From Flavobacteriaceae bacterium (GTDB lineage Bacteria > Bacteroidota > Bacteroidia > Flavobacteriales > Flavobacteriaceae): a stretch of DNA of 64,000 bases. A program made the position numbers and the translations under genes. The notes beneath the pieces were generated by a model, which saw nothing but the letters and a program-made list of their open reading frames with translations, was not told where the DNA came from and searched no databases. How positions within the stretch are numbered: position 1 is the first letter of the stretch; each line of letters starts with the position of its first letter. Positions 62,094 to 64,000 of the stretch are shown piece after piece. The stretch lies in assembly GCA_027082925.1 (NCBI GenBank), contig JALWTD010000018.1, positions 186,001 to 250,000 on the forward strand, written 5' to 3'.

Positions 62094-62699
62094 TTACTCA
62101 TTTAGTTGTTGATTTAAAGTATCAATAAAGTTTAGCAATTCTTCTTTTCCGGCTTTGGCCGATGCAGAAGTAATAAAATATTGAGGCATAGATTCCCAAA
62201 TATCTTTTGTCATAACCTTATTATAATGTTGAATATTTCTATTTAACTGCGAAGGCTTTAATTTGTCTGATTTGGTAAAAACAATACAAAAAGGAATTCC
62301 GGTTTCACCTAAAAAAGCCATAAACTCCAAATCTATTTTTTGAGGTGCTAAGCGAGAGTCAACCAATACAAAAGTGCAGATTAATTGTTCTCGTTTTAAA
62401 AAGTAATCTTTTATAAATTTCTGAAATGTTTGTCTTTTAGATTTAGATACTTGTGCGTATCCGTAGCCGGGTAAGTCTACCAAAAACCAATTATTATTGA
62501 TTATAAAATGATTTATGAGCTGTGTTTTTCCGGGTCTTCCAGATGTTTTTGCCAGTTTGCTATTTCCTGTAAGCATATTAATTAATGAAGATTTTCCAAC
62601 ATTAGAACGACCAATAAAGGCGTATTCAGGAAGCCGATCTTTCGGACATTTAGAAATATCGGTATTGCTAATTACAAAATTAGCGGTTTTAATCTTCAT
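62094..62699 (-). CDS. engB: Ribosome-biogenesis GTPase EngB (YihA/YsxC)
   Basis: This 201-residue TRAFAC GTPase has G1 GRSNVGKSS, G3 DLPGYG, G4 TKSD and the YihA/YsxC-type C-terminus. It is needed for large-subunit assembly. It begins 3 nt after the hydrolase stop and ends 8 nt before the pseudouridine synthase start. Confidence 0.96.
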   Translation of the reverse strand: MKIKTANFVISNTDISKCPKDRLPEYAFIGRSNVGKSSLINMLTGNSKLAKTSGRPGKTQLINHFIINNNWFLVDLPGYGYAQVSKSKRQTFQKFIKDYFLKREQLICTFVLVDSRLAPQKIDLEFMAFLGETGIPFCIVFTKSDKLKPSQLNRNIQHYNKVMTKDIWESMPQYFITSASAKAGKEELLNFIDTLNQQLNE

Positions 62700-62702
62700 T
62701 GT

Positions 62703-63467
62703 TTATAATTTTCGCGCTTTCAGCCAGTCTGCTAAAATTTTATTGAATTCATCAGGATGTTCCATCATAGGAGCATGACCACACTTGTCAATCCAAAATA
62801 AGTCAGCGTCAGGAAGTAATTTTTGAAAGTCTACAGCTACTTCAGGAGGCGTTACAATATCATTTTTACCCCAAATTAGACAAGCAGGTGTGTTCATGTC
62901 TGGTAAGTCTTTTGCCATATTGTGTCTAATGGCACTTTTAGCAATAGCTAAAGTTCTAATTACCTTATGACGATCGTTAACAGACTCAAAAATTTCATCA
63001 ACAACTTCTTTTGTGGCAATTTTAGGGTCGTAAAATACTTCTGCCGTTTTTTCTTTTATGTAGTCGTAATTTCCTCTTTTAGGGAAAGTACTTCCCATAG
63101 ATTTTTCATATAAACCAGAGCTTCCAGTAAGTACAAGACCAGCTACTTGATGTAGGTTTAATTTGGTAAAATACAAGGCGATATGACCACCTAATGAGTT
63201 TCCTAATAAAATTGCTTTTTCAATTTTTTTAAAGGTCATAAAATCTTTTAAAAAGCGAGACAGGTTTTTTACATTGGTTTTTAAAAGCGGTAATTTATAA
63301 ATAGGTAACTCAGGAATAATTACTTTGTACCCATTATTAGAAAAATAGTCGAGCACGCCTTTAAAATTACTTAAAGCACCCATTAAACCATGAAGTACAA
63401 TTATAGGTTGTCCTTCACCAGCTTCAATGTAACTAAACTTCCCTTCTTTAATAAAATTATTGCCCAT
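62703..63467 (-). CDS. Alpha/beta hydrolase
   Basis: This 254-residue alpha/beta-hydrolase fold protein has the nucleophile elbow GNSLGG, the acid region WGKNDIVTPPEVA and the catalytic His in KCGHAPMMEHPDEF. No signal peptide is seen. Substrates range widely in this fold. Its position upstream of engB is common in Bacteroidota but does not reveal a function. Confidence 0.9.
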   Translation of the reverse strand: MGNNFIKEGKFSYIEAGEGQPIIVLHGLMGALSNFKGVLDYFSNNGYKVIIPELPIYKLPLLKTNVKNLSRFLKDFMTFKKIEKAILLGNSLGGHIALYFTKLNLHQVAGLVLTGSSGLYEKSMGSTFPKRGNYDYIKEKTAEVFYDPKIATKEVVDEIFESVNDRHKVIRTLAIAKSAIRHNMAKDLPDMNTPACLIWGKNDIVTPPEVAVDFQKLLPDADLFWIDKCGHAPMMEHPDEFNKILADWLKARKL

Positions 63468-63616
63468 TCAAATTTTGATTTTTAGCCAGTGACAAAGGTA
63501 GTTTTTTTTTCTAAAATATCTTCTTTTTTAAAGAGCGAATAAAAATAGCTGTAACTGGTTGTTTTTCAAAAAACTAACACAAAAATAATGAATTGTGTTA
63601 AAAGTTATCAACAAAG

Positions 63617-63658
63617 TGGGATTATGTGGGTAATTGTGGGAAAAAATTTATATTTTTG
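63617..63658 (+). promoter_or_regulatory. MraZ-box array and -7 element of mraZ
   Basis: Three TGGGN boxes start at 63617, 63627 and 63637, giving exactly TGGGA-N5-TGGGT-N5-TGGGA. This is the direct-repeat spacing described for MraZ in other bacteria. They lie just upstream of a -7 box TATTTTTG (63651-63658), so MraZ would occlude RNA polymerase and repress its own cluster. Confidence 0.85.
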
Positions 63659-63677
63659 AATTTAGATCTCACGAACA

Positions 63678-64000
63678 ATGGTAAACTTAATAGGAACATA
63701 CGAATGTAAAGCCGATTCAAAAGGCAGGTTAGCATTATCTGTGGCTTTGAAAAAACAGCTTTCTCCTGTTTTGCAAGAGGGATTTGTTTTAAAACGCTCT
63801 GTGTTTCAGCCTTGTTTAGAGCTGTATCCTATGTCTGAGTGGAATATTTTGATGAGCAAACTAAATAAACTAAACAGGTTTGTAAAAAAGAATAACGACT
63901 TTATTCGCCGTTTTACCGCAGGTGTAAAAATAGTTGAATTAGATGCTTCCGGAAGGTTATTAATACCAAAAGATTTACAATTGTTTGCTGGAATTACAAA
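63678..64000 (+). CDS. mraZ: Transcriptional regulator MraZ (3' end outside window)
   Basis: The first about 107 residues of MraZ are present, starting MVNLIGTYECKADSKGRLAL. The first of two SpoVT/AbrB-like repeats has the DSKGRL motif, and the second begins VKIVELDASGRLLIPKDL. MraZ forms a ring that binds TGGGN repeats and represses the division and cell wall (dcw) genes. The frame is open at the right edge. The rest of the dcw cluster (mraW/rsmH, ftsL, ftsI and so on) is expected just beyond. Confidence 0.95.
   Translation, partial: MVNLIGTYECKADSKGRLALSVALKKQLSPVLQEGFVLKRSVFQPCLELYPMSEWNILMSKLNKLNRFVKKNNDFIRRFTAGVKIVELDASGRLLIPKDLQLFAGIT

Noticed and set aside
63605-63613. TTATCAACA resembling a DnaA box near mraZ
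   Set aside because: It is a single site with one mismatch to TTATCCACA, with no cluster, AT-rich unwinding array or dnaA/dnaN context. It is not evidence for an origin.
1-64000. tRNA genes, rRNA, CRISPR arrays, insertion sequences, prophage or toxin-antitoxin modules
   Set aside because: I read the intergenic gaps and found no cloverleaf with GTTCGA-type T arms, no spaced repeats, and no transposase or integrase motifs. The XRE regulator pair lacks a toxin-like partner.

Overview
This 64 kb window is AT-rich chromosomal DNA from a member of the Bacteroidota, most likely a Flavobacteriaceae-type marine or environmental bacterium. The evidence is the protein families present (GH3-family protein, VPS10/Asp-box secreted protein, DUF3127 and DUF2797 proteins, short LeuA, N-succinylornithine-type transcarbamylase, class II IlvC) and promoters of the Bacteroidota form TTG-N18..21-TAnnTTTG. 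Nearly all of it is core metabolism. I saw no phage, transposon, CRISPR array, rRNA or tRNA gene.

Layout. 1-14 kb: the 3' end of ahcY, a YifB/ComM ATPase, a penicillin-acylase gene overlapping a LacI-type regulator, a membrane protein/XRE regulator pair with a clear operator cluster, PEP carboxylase with a DinB protein, tilS with pabB, and lpd. 14-15.5 kb: a sparse, repeat-rich stretch with a CAP-domain lipoprotein, a 61-codon ORF and three long inverted repeats. 15.5-24.5 kb: an M3 peptidase with purE and purK, a degenerate Rieske-like lipoprotein, greA-HIT, an orphan histidine kinase, a flavin reductase with a DUF3127 protein, aat, and a MazG-like gene. 24.5-39 kb: a large VPS10-like secreted protein, aroA, queA, rlmN, a polyprenyl synthase, GH3, DUF2797, fabD, and a sugar-nucleotide operon (DegT-type aminotransferase, galE, GNAT), then a nitroreductase.

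39-61.4 kb is a large amino-acid block. leuACDB runs leftwards. A TPR-like gene of unknown function separates it from ilvDBNCA, which runs rightwards. Next comes a nine-gene arginine operon: GNAT, argG, argC, proC, argD, argF', argB, argE, argH. ArgF' has Ser at the residue that separates N-acetyl- from N-succinylornithine transcarbamylases, so the route probably uses N-succinyl intermediates. 61.4-64 kb: an RluA-type pseudouridine synthase, engB and an alpha/beta hydrolase run leftwards. The start of mraZ, first gene of the division/cell-wall cluster, runs rightwards behind three perfectly spaced MraZ boxes.

The most interesting unexplained structure is the 409-bp gap in front of the arginine operon (52196-52604). 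It is locally GC-rich and holds two mini-ORFs of 24 and 18 codons, each with three CGC/CGT arginine codons. Nested long-range complementarity and several hairpins surround them. It looks like an arginine-responsive leader (attenuator or ribosome-stalling RNA) that I do not recognise. Other points of note are the XRE operator cluster, the greA leader hairpin, the SSB-like acidic tip on the DUF3127 protein and the Rieske-like protein without its cluster histidines.
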